Of a DNA stretch of 64,000 nucleotides, positions 35,672 to 44,882 are shown one piece after another. Position numbers and translations under genes: made by a program. Under the pieces are notes generated by a model. The model saw nothing but the letters and a program-made list of their open reading frames with translations. It ran no database searches and was not told where the DNA came from. Origin of the DNA: an uncultured Collinsella sp. (GTDB taxonomy: Bacteria; Actinomycetota; Coriobacteriia; Coriobacteriales; Coriobacteriaceae). The stretch covers positions 1-64,000 of the forward strand of contig CAKUOD010000005.1 in NCBI GenBank assembly GCA_934668695.1, given 5' to 3'. Every line of letters begins with the position of its first letter. Position 1 is the first letter of the stretch.

Positions 35672-36887
35672 GGGTATCGACCTCCTTCGCCGAGCCTCGG
35701 CCATCCGCGCCCGCCATAGCGCCGCTGCAAGAAGCGCCGCCCCGTTCGTCGGGTTCGCCTTCGCCCGATGCGCCTTCCGCCCGAAGCGCGCGACTGAACG
35801 CCATCGCAAGCCGGGCATTCTCCTTGCGCGTGCGCACCGCGACGCGGCACCAGAAACGGGACAGCACCGAAAACGAGTCGCACGTGCGGACCAAAACCCC
35901 CTGTTTATACAGGCGCTCGGGGATGTCTTTCGCCGGCGTGCGGACTAAAAGGAAGTTCGCATCCGACGGCACGACGGAAAGCCCGAGCGAGGAGAGCTCG
36001 TGGGAAAGCCACGCTCGCTCGCCTGCCAATACATCGCGCGTGCGCGAGACGTATTCAACGTCTTCCAGGGCGGCGATGCCCGCGGCCTCGGCGACCGAGG
36101 AGACGGGCCACGCCTGCCCAGCCCGGCGAATCCCCTCGATGAGTTGGGCGTTTCCGCTGATCAGATATCCCAACCGCAACCCCGCCATTCCGTAGAGCTT
36201 GGTGAACGCGGAGAGCACGGCCACATGGCGCGAACACGCGGCGCGTGCAGCCACGCTCCTTTCGCGGGCGTCGGGCGCAAATCCGAGGAAGCACTCGTCC
36301 ACGACGAGCAGCGCGCCCACCTGCTCGCAGCGGCAAGCCGCGGCATCGATCACGCTGGGGTCGACGAGGCGCCCCGTCGGGTTGTTCGGATTGCAGAGGC
36401 ACGCCACGTCTCCCGGCCCCTCAATCGCGCGGGCGAAGGAGGCGGGCACGTCGAAGTCGTCCGCTTCGGAGAGCGGGAACTCCTGCACGCATGCGCCGTA
36501 GTACGATGCCGCCTCCGCATATTCAGAGAACGTCGGCGCGCACACGACGATGCGTTTCGGGCGCACCGCCGCGGCGAGCCGCCAGATGATGTCGGACGCG
36601 CCCGCGCCGCAGACGATAGTATCTTCGGGAATGCCCTGGTCGCGCGCTAGGGCGCGAACGAGGGCGAGGCTTTCCCTATCGGGGTAGGCGTCGATTCGAG
36701 AAAGCGCCTTGCAAGCTGCGGCGACGGCGCGCGGCGAGGGACCTGCCGGATTCACGTTCACCGAGAAGTCAATGAGGCCGGAGGCGTCCCCCTCGCAAGC
36801 GATGCCGAGCGATTGCGCGCTGCCCCCATGCGTACGGGCGCGCAGGATTCCCCCGGCAGCCCGGGACGCGGCGTGGTCTTCCCTCAT
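35664..36887 (-). CDS. cobD: threonine-phosphate decarboxylase, CobD/CobC-type
   Basis: A 407-residue PLP aminotransferase-fold enzyme producing (R)-1-amino-2-propanol phosphate for the nucleotide-loop linker. The PLP lysine is in SAFTKLYGMAGLRLGYLI. DFSVNVNPAGPS at the N terminus, NPNNPTGRL and VDECFLGFA complete the signature. The C terminus has about 35 extra Gly/Ala/Glu-rich residues beyond the fold. The ATG overlaps the cbiB stop (ATGA). Histidinol-phosphate aminotransferase is the main alternative by fold, but context decides. Confidence 0.9.
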   Translation of the reverse strand: MREDHAASRAAGGILRARTHGGSAQSLGIACEGDASGLIDFSVNVNPAGPSPRAVAAACKALSRIDAYPDRESLALVRALARDQGIPEDTIVCGAGASDIIWRLAAAVRPKRIVVCAPTFSEYAEAASYYGACVQEFPLSEADDFDVPASFARAIEGPGDVACLCNPNNPTGRLVDPSVIDAAACRCEQVGALLVVDECFLGFAPDARERSVAARAACSRHVAVLSAFTKLYGMAGLRLGYLISGNAQLIEGIRRAGQAWPVSSVAEAAGIAALEDVEYVSRTRDVLAGERAWLSHELSSLGLSVVPSDANFLLVRTPAKDIPERLYKQGVLVRTCDSFSVLSRFWCRVAVRTRKENARLAMAFSRALRAEGASGEGEPDERGGASCSGAMAGADGRGSAKEVDTRG

Positions 36888-37858
36888 GCCATCGCCCCCA
36901 CGGCGAGCACGACCGCCGCGCGCGCGGCGCCGAAGACGACGAGCGCGCATACGGACGCGGCGAGCATGAGCCTTGTCGCCCGGGCGATGTCGCCCCACTC
37001 GATTTCGCGGGACGCGTCGCCTATCGTCGGTTTCTCAACGAGCTTGCCGAAATACACCGCGGGTCCTGCCAGGCGCAGCCCGAGCGCGCCCGCGCACGCC
37101 GACTCGATCTGCGCCGCGTTCGGGCTCGCATGGCGACGCCTGTCGCGGCACCAGATGCGCGCCGCCCCGCGCGCGTCGAGCCCGACGATCGGGCACACGG
37201 CGATCATGAGCAGGGCCGACAAGCGCGAGGGAATCCAGTTCACCGCATCGTCGAGGCGCGCCGAGGCGCAGCCGAAGTCGATGTAGCGCTCGTTTTTGTA
37301 GCCCACCATGCTGTCGAGCGTGTTCACCGCCTTGTACGCCATGCCCAAGGGCGCACCACCGATCATAAGGTAGAAAAGCGGCGCGATGACGCCGTCGCTC
37401 GCGTTCTCCGCCACCGTTTCCACGGCGGCGCGCGCGACGCCCTGCTCGTCGAGAACAGACGTGTCGCGTCCCACGATGAGCCCGACGGCTTCGCGCGCCG
37501 CGACAAGGCCGCCCTTCGAGAACGCGCGGGCCACGGCCAGGCTCTGGCGGCGCAGCTCGCATGCCGCGAGAATCTGATAGCTCGCCCATGCCTCGGCCAC
37601 GAAGCGCAAGCCGGAGTGAACCATGCCGCAAACATGCAGGATTCCCCAGGTTAAAAGCCCACACGCAAGCGGAAGCGCCACGGCGAGCACAAGCCCTGCG
37701 GCGCGCGTGCCCGCGGACGTTTGCGGGAATGCGCCCCGCAGGCGGCCTTCGGCCCACGTGATCGCGCGCCCCATGGCGACGACGGGATGAGGAAGCCAGC
37801 GCGGGTCGCCGAAGGCAAGGTCGGCCGCGAACCCGGCGGCGACGGCAAGAATCGTCAT
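36884..37858 (-). CDS. cbiB: adenosylcobinamide-phosphate synthase
   Basis: A 324-residue integral membrane enzyme joining aminopropanol phosphate to adenosylcobyric acid. It starts MTILAVAAGFAADLAFGDPRWLPHP and carries the family core NASDGVIAPLFYLMIGG, AYKAVNTLDSMVGYKN and DDAVNWIPSRLSA, each with nearby hydrophobic helices. The start at 37858 shares a base with the preceding stop (TGATG); a GTG three bases earlier is equally possible. Confidence 0.93.
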   Translation of the reverse strand: MTILAVAAGFAADLAFGDPRWLPHPVVAMGRAITWAEGRLRGAFPQTSAGTRAAGLVLAVALPLACGLLTWGILHVCGMVHSGLRFVAEAWASYQILAACELRRQSLAVARAFSKGGLVAAREAVGLIVGRDTSVLDEQGVARAAVETVAENASDGVIAPLFYLMIGGAPLGMAYKAVNTLDSMVGYKNERYIDFGCASARLDDAVNWIPSRLSALLMIAVCPIVGLDARGAARIWCRDRRRHASPNAAQIESACAGALGLRLAGPAVYFGKLVEKPTIGDASREIEWGDIARATRLMLAASVCALVVFGAARAAVVLAVGAMA

Positions 37859-38859
37859 CACCGGGCATCGCCCCCCGAAGCGGGGCGAACGTCGCGAAGG
37901 CAGCGCCCATCCCAGGTGGCGGCCCATGCGCCGCCCGGCTCGGTATGCACGTCGAAGTATCCCATTTTCGGGACAGCTAGCTCGGAGAGCAGCGCTTTCA
38001 CGGTACCCGCGTGAACGACGAAGACGGCGCGCCCACTCCCCTGGGAGCGCTCCGATTTGCACGCCTCCCGAAACGCCGCGACGACGCGGCGAGTGAAATC
38101 GCTCTTGCCCTCGCCATGCGGGCAGCGCGTCTCGCACCAGGAGTCTACCCAGGCGCAGTAGCGCGCATCCTCTTTAAGCTCGGCGGCGCTTCGCCCCTCG
38201 AAGTCGCCGAAATCCATCTCGCGCAGACCGGGGCACGCCACAAGCTCCGCGTTCGGGAAGAGAATGCGCGCCGTCTGGTCGGTGCGGGCCATGCCGCTCG
38301 TGATAACACGGAACGCGTCACGATCGCACGCGAGGTCGCGCAAAGCGCGCTCGCCCGCGCTCGACAGGGGCTCGTCGGTGCCCGCCCCGCTGTAGCGATG
38401 GTCTTCCGTGCCCACCGTGGCACCATGGCGCACGAAGACGACTTCCAAAGGCGCGCCCGCGCCCTGCGGCCCTCGAGGCGCATCGGCAAGGTTTCCTTTG
38501 ATGACCTGGGGAATCCCGCACGTCATGCGTACGACGACGTCGGCGCGCGCAGCGAGCGCGCATCCCAGGCGCCCCGCGCGCTCGCGCCATTGAGCGTCTT
38601 CCGCACGCATGGGGACGACCCCCGAGCCGACCAAGGGCAGAATCACTACGTCGAAGCCGATCAGCCGCTCGAGCGCCCGGTCAGCGTCGAGCGCGCGTAC
38701 GAGTTCCTCAGCACGGTACGCGACGCGGCCGGCAAAAGCCGCGGGCACGTCGCCCTCCGCAAACTGCGCCGCGTCGACGAAATCGTCTGCCGCGAACCCG
38801 AGCATTTCGCGCACGAAGGTCCTCTTCCCCGAATGTGCGCCACCTACCACGAGCATCAT
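37858..38859 (-). CDS. CobU-like P-loop domain fused to alpha-ribazole phosphatase
   Basis: A 333-residue two-domain protein. Residues 1 to about 135 resemble a shortened CobU kinase/guanylyltransferase: P-loop GGAHSGKRTFV, then VGSGVVPM, a RERAGRLG block and CGIPQVIKG. The HRxxR region that carries the guanylylated His in CobU is not evident. Residues about 145-333 are a histidine phosphatase: VFVRHGATVGTEDHRYSG with the catalytic RHG, LREMDFGDFEG, and a second His in VFVVHAGTVKALL. The phosphatase half is CobC-like and should remove the 5'-phosphate of alpha-ribazole phosphate or adenosylcobalamin phosphate. A complete CobU is encoded separately at 39620, so the N-domain may be regulatory or degenerate. 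Confidence 0.8.
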   Translation of the reverse strand: MMLVVGGAHSGKRTFVREMLGFAADDFVDAAQFAEGDVPAAFAGRVAYRAEELVRALDADRALERLIGFDVVILPLVGSGVVPMRAEDAQWRERAGRLGCALAARADVVVRMTCGIPQVIKGNLADAPRGPQGAGAPLEVVFVRHGATVGTEDHRYSGAGTDEPLSSAGERALRDLACDRDAFRVITSGMARTDQTARILFPNAELVACPGLREMDFGDFEGRSAAELKEDARYCAWVDSWCETRCPHGEGKSDFTRRVVAAFREACKSERSQGSGRAVFVVHAGTVKALLSELAVPKMGYFDVHTEPGGAWAATWDGRCLRDVRPASGGDAR

Positions 38860-39623
38860 AGGAGCATGCCCCCCGCCACTAGCATGGCAAGCATCGCGAG
38901 CTCGGCCCATTGCAGAAACCATCCGGCCAAATCCCCCGTCACCCCGCCGAAGCGGGACAGGGCAACATGGCGGTACCACGCGAGCGCCAAAAGCCCCGCC
39001 ACCGCCATAAGGGCGCCGACGGCCTGAGCGCACGCGACCATCCCTGCAGCCGAAGCCGCAGCGAAAGCGCAAAGCGGCACGACGATCGCCGCGCGCTTCT
39101 TCGCAGGCGAGAGCCCCGCGGCCATGCCGTCCGCCCGCGCGGCAGGCCAGCATTCAACGGCGAGCCCCGAAAGCGAGCGGGAGAACACGAGCGAGCACAG
39201 AAGCGCGAGGAACGCCCCCGCCGTAAGCGGCAGCGCGGTGAAAAGGGAAAACTGCAGAATAAGGTACACAACAACACCGATGACCCCGAAGGCGCCCGCC
39301 CGCGGGTCGTGCATGATCTCGAGTTTTCGCTCGCGCGGGGCCCAACTTGCAAGCGCATCGGAGGTATCGCAGAGCCCGTCTAGGTGGATGCCTCCCGTCA
39401 CCGCCACAGGCAGCGCCACGAGCACGGCCGCGACGATGGTCGCGGGCGCACCGAGCAGGTTCGCAACGTGTCCCCACGCCGTCATGAGGAAGCCTTCCGC
39501 AAGGCCCACCAGGGGAAACGCGGCAAGCGCATGGGTTGAACCGAAATCGGTCCAGGCCGATTTCGGGACGGGGATGCGCGAGAACGTTCCGAACGCCGCG
39601 CCGATTGCCTCTACTATCTTCAC
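38856..39623 (-). CDS. cobS: adenosylcobinamide-GDP ribazoletransferase
   Basis: A 255-residue polytopic membrane enzyme, cobalamin synthase, joining alpha-ribazole (phosphate) to adenosylcobinamide-GDP. The metal and substrate motifs HLDGLCDTSDAL and DPRAGAFGVIGVV are both present; at least five hydrophobic segments follow. The GTG at 39623 overlaps the cobU stop (GTGA), fixing the start, and the protein then begins VKIVEAIGAAFGTFSRIPV like other members. Confidence 0.92.
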   Translation of the reverse strand: MKIVEAIGAAFGTFSRIPVPKSAWTDFGSTHALAAFPLVGLAEGFLMTAWGHVANLLGAPATIVAAVLVALPVAVTGGIHLDGLCDTSDALASWAPRERKLEIMHDPRAGAFGVIGVVVYLILQFSLFTALPLTAGAFLALLCSLVFSRSLSGLAVECWPAARADGMAAGLSPAKKRAAIVVPLCAFAAASAAGMVACAQAVGALMAVAGLLALAWYRHVALSRFGGVTGDLAGWFLQWAELAMLAMLVAGGMLL

Positions 39624-40168
39624 CTTGTAGGTCCTTCGCCTTTCATCCACACGGGAATCCCGCATACCACTTCGACTGCGCGATCGGCCAGCTCCGCCAC
39701 GCCCGCGTTCACGCGCGCGAGCGCGCGCCTCCATGCCTCGGTCCCTTCATCGTAGCGCATCCCATCGGCGAACACGTCGACGGTGACCACCACCGTATAC
39801 GCAGCGGCCTGAGCGAGCCGTTCGATGCCTCCGAGCACCTCGCGCGCCGCAGCGTCGGGGTCACGTGGGGACAAGCCGCCTTCCGCGAAGAGCTCGTTCG
39901 CAACCAGGTTGCCCACGTCCTCCAAAAGAAGCGTGCATCCGCGCGGAAGCCCGGGCACTGCGGTGCCCACGTCACGCGTGCGCTCGAGGGTGGAAAACCC
40001 CTTGCCCTCGCGCAGCGCCCGATGGCGCGCGATGCGGCGGGCGCCCTCTTCCCCGAAGGGCTCCATCGTTGCCAGGTACACGCGAGGGCCGTCGTGCCCG
40101 AGGCACAGGGACTCGGCGTAGGCGCTCTTGCCGCTCGCGGCGGCGCCGATGACGAGCGTCACCGTCAT
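39620..40168 (-). CDS. cobU: bifunctional adenosylcobinamide kinase/guanylyltransferase
   Basis: A 182-residue CobU that phosphorylates adenosylcobinamide and then transfers GMP to it. P-loop GAAASGKSAYAES, then ATMEPFGEEGARRIARHR with the HR-x2-R motif bearing the guanylylated His in known enzymes, LLLEDVGNLVANELF, and CGIPVWMKGEG at the C terminus. The ATG overlaps the cobT stop (ATGA). Intact, unlike the CobU-like domain at 37858. Confidence 0.92.
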   Translation of the reverse strand: MTVTLVIGAAASGKSAYAESLCLGHDGPRVYLATMEPFGEEGARRIARHRALREGKGFSTLERTRDVGTAVPGLPRGCTLLLEDVGNLVANELFAEGGLSPRDPDAAAREVLGGIERLAQAAAYTVVVTVDVFADGMRYDEGTEAWRRALARVNAGVAELADRAVEVVCGIPVWMKGEGPTR

Positions 40169-41307
40169 TTCCCGGCCTCGAAATGCTCGTAAGCAGCCAT
40201 GCCAGTCGCCGTGAACGTCTTCCCATCCCGGTACACGCGCAGCGCCGAATCCAGAAGGGGCAGATACGCCATGGCGCCCGCGCCCTCGCCCAAGTGCATG
40301 CCTGCGTCGAGGGGTGCCTTTATGCCGAGCTCGCGAAGGAGCTCCTGGCTTGCGGGTTCGCTTGATGCGTGGGTGCCCACGAGGTAGCCCAAGGCGTTGG
40401 GGCACAGGCGCGCCGCGCACAGGGCCGCCGTGCAGGATATGACCCCGTCGAGGAGCGCCGGCGCCTTCGAGGCAGCGGCCCCCAGGTAGAAGCCGCACAT
40501 CGCCGCGATGTCGAAGCCGCCCACCTTCGAGAGCACGTCGATCGGGTCGGCGGGATCGGGCGAGTTCACGTCGATAGCGCGCTCGACCACGTCGCGCTTG
40601 CGCGCGAGCGAAGCGTCCGAGAGCCCCGCACCGCGCCCGACGAGGCTCCGCGCGTCCGCCCGGATGAGCACTGCGGCCACCGCCGCCGAGGTGGTCGTAT
40701 TGCCGATGCCCATCTCGCCCGCGGCGAGAAGGCGCACGCCGGCGCGGGCAAGCCCGCACGCGACGGCGATTCCGACCTCGATCGCGCGCACGGCCTCATC
40801 GCGAGACATAGCGGAGCCGTGCGCGATGTTGCCGCTCCCCCGCCGCACGTTCGCGCGCACCATGCGCGCGTCTTCTATGCCCCGGGCCATACCCACGTCG
40901 ATGGGCACGACCTCGGCACCCGCGAACGCCGCCATGCGGCAGGCGCTCGTGGCCCCCTCGCACATGTTGCGCGCGACGGCTCGCGTCACGTCTTGCCCAC
41001 TTTGCGACACGCCTTCGGCAACGACCCCGTTGTCGGAGAAGAATACCGCGAGCGCACGGGGGAACTCGGCCACCTCGGCGCTCCCCTGAGCTGCGGCGAT
41101 ACACGCGACGGCGTCTTCAAAGTCGCCCAATCCCCCCAAGGGGTGCGCGATGGAGTCCCACGCGGCGTACGCGGCGGCGCGGGCGCATTCGTCTGCGGGC
41201 ACGATCCGGGAGAGCGCGGCTTCGAGCACGGCGCCCGGCGCCGACGAGAACGCGAGCTCGACTTCCTCGCGAATGCAGGCAAGCGCGGTTTCGGTTGTTT
41301 CAGCCAT
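40165..41307 (-). CDS. cobT: nicotinate-nucleotide-dimethylbenzimidazole phosphoribosyltransferase
   Basis: A 380-residue enzyme activating the lower-ligand base to its alpha-ribotide. Conserved blocks are AVFFSDNGVVAEGVSQSGQDVT, given here as AVFFSDNG and GVSQSG, then GMARGIEDARM, GEMGIGNTTTSAAVAA, and LGEGAGAMAYLPLLDSAL with the catalytic Glu. Length is slightly above the usual 350 because of an N-terminal stretch. No bluB or bza gene for dimethylbenzimidazole synthesis is seen in the window, so the base must come from elsewhere. It overlaps cbiA by 8 nt. Confidence 0.93.
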   Translation of the reverse strand: MAETTETALACIREEVELAFSSAPGAVLEAALSRIVPADECARAAAYAAWDSIAHPLGGLGDFEDAVACIAAAQGSAEVAEFPRALAVFFSDNGVVAEGVSQSGQDVTRAVARNMCEGATSACRMAAFAGAEVVPIDVGMARGIEDARMVRANVRRGSGNIAHGSAMSRDEAVRAIEVGIAVACGLARAGVRLLAAGEMGIGNTTTSAAVAAVLIRADARSLVGRGAGLSDASLARKRDVVERAIDVNSPDPADPIDVLSKVGGFDIAAMCGFYLGAAASKAPALLDGVISCTAALCAARLCPNALGYLVGTHASSEPASQELLRELGIKAPLDAGMHLGEGAGAMAYLPLLDSALRVYRDGKTFTATGMAAYEHFEAGK

Positions 41308-42682
41308 GCCGTCTCCTCTCTGCGAACGACGCTGCGGCAGATGCGAACGCGCGCGCAACGTCGGGGTTCGCGGGATAGTACACATGCGGAAAGCCCGCCG
41401 CCAGGGACGGGGTGGCCGTCATGCACGGCCAGCCCTTGTCGCGCCGGGGCTTCTGCGCCCAGAAGTCGCCGCCCGGGCAGGTGGACTGCCAGTAATGGAA
41501 TTCGTGCGCGCGGATGCGTGTGCCGCGCGGCCCGTAGAGCCCGTCGCGTTGGGAAGTGAGCTCCACGTACCCGAAATGGGACAGCCTTCCCCCGTTCTCG
41601 CTTGCGCCCTCAAGGGCGCCCGCAACAGGCCAGCGCCGCCCCTCGCTATCGGCGATTTCGCGCTGCAGGTACAGAAACCCACCGCATTCGGCGACCGTCG
41701 GCATGCCGGATTCCACCGCGCGCCGCACCGCTTCGCGCATCGGCGCGTTCTCGGAGAGCTGCCGCGCATGGAGCTCCGGGTAGCCGCCCCCCAGATAGAG
41801 GGCGCTTGTCCCCCGGGGCAACTCGCTATCACACAGGGGGCTGAAAAAGGCCAGCTCGCAACCCAGGTCCACGAGCGCGCGCAGGTTCTCCTCGTAGTAG
41901 AACGAGAACGCCTCGTCACGCGCGACGGCGACGATAGGCCGCGCTCCCGCGATCGGCTCCAACCGGTAAGGTTCCTCGCGGATATCGGATGCTGTCGCCG
42001 CTATTTCGAGCAAGCGGACGACGTCGACGCTCTTTTCCACCAGCTCGGCCATCTTGTCGATGCGCGCGGAGAGCTGCTCGACCTCGTCGGCGGTCACAAG
42101 CCCCAAATGCCGGCTTTCGAGCGAGAACGCCTCGTCGGCGGGGATATTCCCCAAAACCGCGACGCCCGTGTGCTTCTCGATCGCAGGCGCCGCGTAGGCG
42201 CAGGCAGTGGCGCTCGTCTTGTTCAGCACGACGCCGCGCACGTTCGCACAAGGCAGGAACTCGGTAATGCCGCGGATTACGGCGGCGAGCGATAAAGACG
42301 CCCCGCGCCCGTTCACCACTAAAACGACCGGCGTTTCTGTGTCGCGCGCAACCTGGTAGCTGCTCGCGTCGGCCACGCCGAGCGCCATGCCGTCGTAGAA
42401 GCCCATGACCCCCTCGAGCACCGCGACATCCGCGCCCGCGGCGCCGCGTGCGAGCAGGGCGCGCAGCGTCGGGGCATCGGTGAAGAAGCCGTCTAAGTTG
42501 CCCGAGCGCGCGCCCACGACGCGGCGATGAAAGAGCGGATCAATGTAGTCGGGGCCGCATTTGAAGGCCGCGCATGCAAGGCCGCGGCGCGCGAGCGCGC
42601 GCAGGAGCGCGCACGTTACGACCGTCTTGCCGCTCCCGCTCGAGGGCGCAGCGACCATGAAGCGCGGGATGGACGTGCTCAC
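41300..42682 (-). CDS. cbiA: cobyrinate a,c-diamide synthase
   Basis: A 460-residue ATP- and glutamine-dependent amidase modifying the a and c side chains of (cobalt-)cobyrinate. The N-terminal domain has P-loop APSSGSGKTVVTCALL, FKCGPDYIDP, LEGVMGFYDG. The amidotransferase domain has Cys in VAECGGFLYLQ and His in RAHEFHYWQS, plus the family end motif ASYVHVYFPANP-like sequence, here GFPHVYYPANP. It shares an ATGA junction with cbiET. Confidence 0.94.
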   Translation of the reverse strand: MSTSIPRFMVAAPSSGSGKTVVTCALLRALARRGLACAAFKCGPDYIDPLFHRRVVGARSGNLDGFFTDAPTLRALLARGAAGADVAVLEGVMGFYDGMALGVADASSYQVARDTETPVVLVVNGRGASLSLAAVIRGITEFLPCANVRGVVLNKTSATACAYAAPAIEKHTGVAVLGNIPADEAFSLESRHLGLVTADEVEQLSARIDKMAELVEKSVDVVRLLEIAATASDIREEPYRLEPIAGARPIVAVARDEAFSFYYEENLRALVDLGCELAFFSPLCDSELPRGTSALYLGGGYPELHARQLSENAPMREAVRRAVESGMPTVAECGGFLYLQREIADSEGRRWPVAGALEGASENGGRLSHFGYVELTSQRDGLYGPRGTRIRAHEFHYWQSTCPGGDFWAQKPRRDKGWPCMTATPSLAAGFPHVYYPANPDVARAFASAAASFAERRRHG

Positions 42683-44151
42683 CGGGCGCCGCCTTCCCCA
42701 CCTGAGGCGTTGCAGTTAGTAAGCGAGACCACCTCAACGGATGGGTTCCCCTCGGTAGAGGGATCCTCCCCGAAAGGCGACTCAGCAAGCGCGCCGACTT
42801 CGGCAAGCTCCTCGGCATCCGCGCCCGCACCACGCGCGCTGACGAGGAACACGGGGTTTTGCGCCTTCATAAGATGGTGCGAGCCTACAGCCTCGGCACG
42901 GGCGGCCGACACCTGGCACGCCTCGAACCCCTTAAAGCGCGAACCCGAGAGGAGCGCGCACGCCTCGGTGAGCGTCTCAACGGTGACGCATGGCACGCAC
43001 AGGCGAACCTGCGAGTTCTTCTCGAGCGCCGCCTCCACGATGGAGGGAAGCTCGCCCGCGCTCCCGCCGACGAACACGGCGTCGGGGACGGGCAGTTTCG
43101 CGAGCGCTTCGGGGGCGACACCGGGGACAGCATGCACGTTGCCGCACCCGAATGCATCCGCGTTCTCTCGGATGAGCCGCACGCCGGCCGCGTTGCGCTC
43201 GACCGCCCATACCGACCCCGCTCGCGCGACGAGCGCCGCCTCGATCGACACGCTCCCCGTGCCGGCACCGACGTCCCACACGGTGTCGGTCGCGGTAAGG
43301 CGCAGCTTCGCGAGCGCGACGGCGCGTACCTCCTGCTTGGTCATGGGAACGTCGCCGCGGATGAAGAGCTCGTCGGGAATGCCCGAGGAAGCGTACGGCC
43401 AGCGGGAGATCGCGGCGCGGGATGCGCCCGCAAAGTCCGCAGTGGAAGAAGCCGCCGCGGGCGCAGACGCGCCGGCCGGCGCCTCGGAGGCTGCGCCAGA
43501 GCCCGCAGGCGACCCGGCGCAGCCTGCGAACTCGATAAGCATCACGTTCAGGTCGTCGAACGTCTGACCTGCGATTTCACTTGCGGTCGCGCAGGTGATG
43601 CGCTCGTCGGGGTACGACAGGCGCTCGGCCACCGTCACGCGCGCGTCCCCGAAGCCCCCCTGCACAAGCTCGCCCGAAAGCCGCGAGGGGTCTTCCCCGC
43701 CCGACGTGGCGAGGAAGAGCTCGCCTGCGCGCTCGGCCTCGGCCACAATGTCGCACGCCACGCCGTGAGCGCTCACGAAGCGCCAATCCTGCCATGGACG
43801 CGCGAGGCGCGCGGCGAGATACGACGCTGAGCTTATGCCGGGAATGACGTGCACGTCCACCTGCGCGTCGCCGGAGAGCGCCTCCACCAGGCGGCGCGCG
43901 CCGCTGAACAGCCCCACATCGCCCGTCATCACGACCACGGCGCGCTGCCACGACGCCGCATCGGTGAGCGCGGCGACGATGTCCGCCGTCTTCACGAGCT
44001 CGCATCTCACCACGTCGGGCGGCACGTCGATGCCGACAAGCGCGCGATGAGCGCCGATGACCACGTCGGCGATGTCGATCGCGTCGAGCGCCGCGCGCGA
44101 GAGCAAGTCAGGGTTTCCGGGCCCCGCCCCGATGATCGTTACCTTTCGCAT
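42679..44151 (-). CDS. cbiET: CbiE-CbiT fusion, cobalt-precorrin-7 C5/C15-methyltransferase and decarboxylase
   Basis: A 490-residue CobL-like fusion. Residues 1 to about 205 are a tetrapyrrole methylase (MRKVTIIGAGPGNPDLLS, MTGDVGLFSG, VIPGISSASYLA). An Ala/Ser/Gly-rich linker spans about 215-245. The C-terminal CbiT half begins IPDELFIRGDVPMTKQE and has SAM motif VWDVGAGTGSVSIE and VFVGGSAGELP. It methylates C5 and C15 and decarboxylates the ring C acetate. In anaerobic operons CbiE and CbiT are often separate, so the fused state is notable but well known. It overlaps cbiH by 13 nt. Confidence 0.93.
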   Translation of the reverse strand: MRKVTIIGAGPGNPDLLSRAALDAIDIADVVIGAHRALVGIDVPPDVVRCELVKTADIVAALTDAASWQRAVVVMTGDVGLFSGARRLVEALSGDAQVDVHVIPGISSASYLAARLARPWQDWRFVSAHGVACDIVAEAERAGELFLATSGGEDPSRLSGELVQGGFGDARVTVAERLSYPDERITCATASEIAGQTFDDLNVMLIEFAGCAGSPAGSGAASEAPAGASAPAAASSTADFAGASRAAISRWPYASSGIPDELFIRGDVPMTKQEVRAVALAKLRLTATDTVWDVGAGTGSVSIEAALVARAGSVWAVERNAAGVRLIRENADAFGCGNVHAVPGVAPEALAKLPVPDAVFVGGSAGELPSIVEAALEKNSQVRLCVPCVTVETLTEACALLSGSRFKGFEACQVSAARAEAVGSHHLMKAQNPVFLVSARGAGADAEELAEVGALAESPFGEDPSTEGNPSVEVVSLTNCNASGGEGGAR

Positions 44152-44882
44152 GGAATCTCCCGATACCCGCGCGGCGTGACCATACGGCCGCCTACGCACT
44201 TCGTGTCCGCGTTGCCGACGAACACGGTAGTGAACATGTCGGCGTCGAACTCCCCCAGCTCGGAGAGCCTGCACATGCCCGACTGCTGCCCCTCGCGCCC
44301 GATGTTTCGTACCCAGCCGCAGAGCGTGTCGGGGGCCTTCCATTCGAGCATAATCTTCGCCGCGCGCGAGAGCCTGTCGGCGCGCTTTCTGCTGCGCGGG
44401 TTGTACAAACAGATGCAGAAGTCGGCGCTCGCCACGGCGGCGAGTCTGCGCTCGATGACCTCCCACGGCGTGAGCAGGTCGGAGAGCGACACGACCGCGA
44501 AGTCATGGGCAAGCGGGGCGCCGAGCACCGCCGACCCGCTCTGAGCCGCGGTGGCCCCGGCGATAACCTCCACGTCTACATCGGGGTAGTCCTCCGCAAG
44601 CTCCAGCACGGGGCTCGCCATGCCGTACACGCCCGCATCACCGCTGCACACGAGCGCCACGGCTTCTCCGCTCTGCGCGCGCGAAAGCGCCAGGCGGCAC
44701 CGTTCGACCTCGTGCATCATCGGCGTCGCGAGATGCGCCGCGTCGGGCACGGCGGCGAGCGCGAGCTCCACGTATTTCGTGTACCCCACAACGATGTCGG
44801 CCGCCTCGAGCGCGCGCCGGGCCGCAATCGTCATGCCGTCGGGGCCGCCCGGGCCGATCCCCACCACGAAGAGCTTTCCCAT
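44139..44882 (-). CDS. cbiH: cobalt-precorrin-3B C17-methyltransferase
   Basis: A 247-residue tetrapyrrole methylase responsible for C17 methylation and ring contraction. MGKLFVVGIGPGGPDGMT, then GYTKYVEL, VCSGDAGVYGMASPV, GATAAQSGSAVLGAPLAHDF and FCICLYNPRSRKR are all CobJ/CbiH signatures. AAGGAG lies five bases before the ATG at 44882; a GTG three bases earlier overlaps the cbiG stop and is less likely. No Fe-S or extra C-terminal domain is present. Confidence 0.92.
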   Translation of the reverse strand: MGKLFVVGIGPGGPDGMTIAARRALEAADIVVGYTKYVELALAAVPDAAHLATPMMHEVERCRLALSRAQSGEAVALVCSGDAGVYGMASPVLELAEDYPDVDVEVIAGATAAQSGSAVLGAPLAHDFAVVSLSDLLTPWEVIERRLAAVASADFCICLYNPRSRKRADRLSRAAKIMLEWKAPDTLCGWVRNIGREGQQSGMCRLSELGEFDADMFTTVFVGNADTKCVGGRMVTPRGYREIPCER

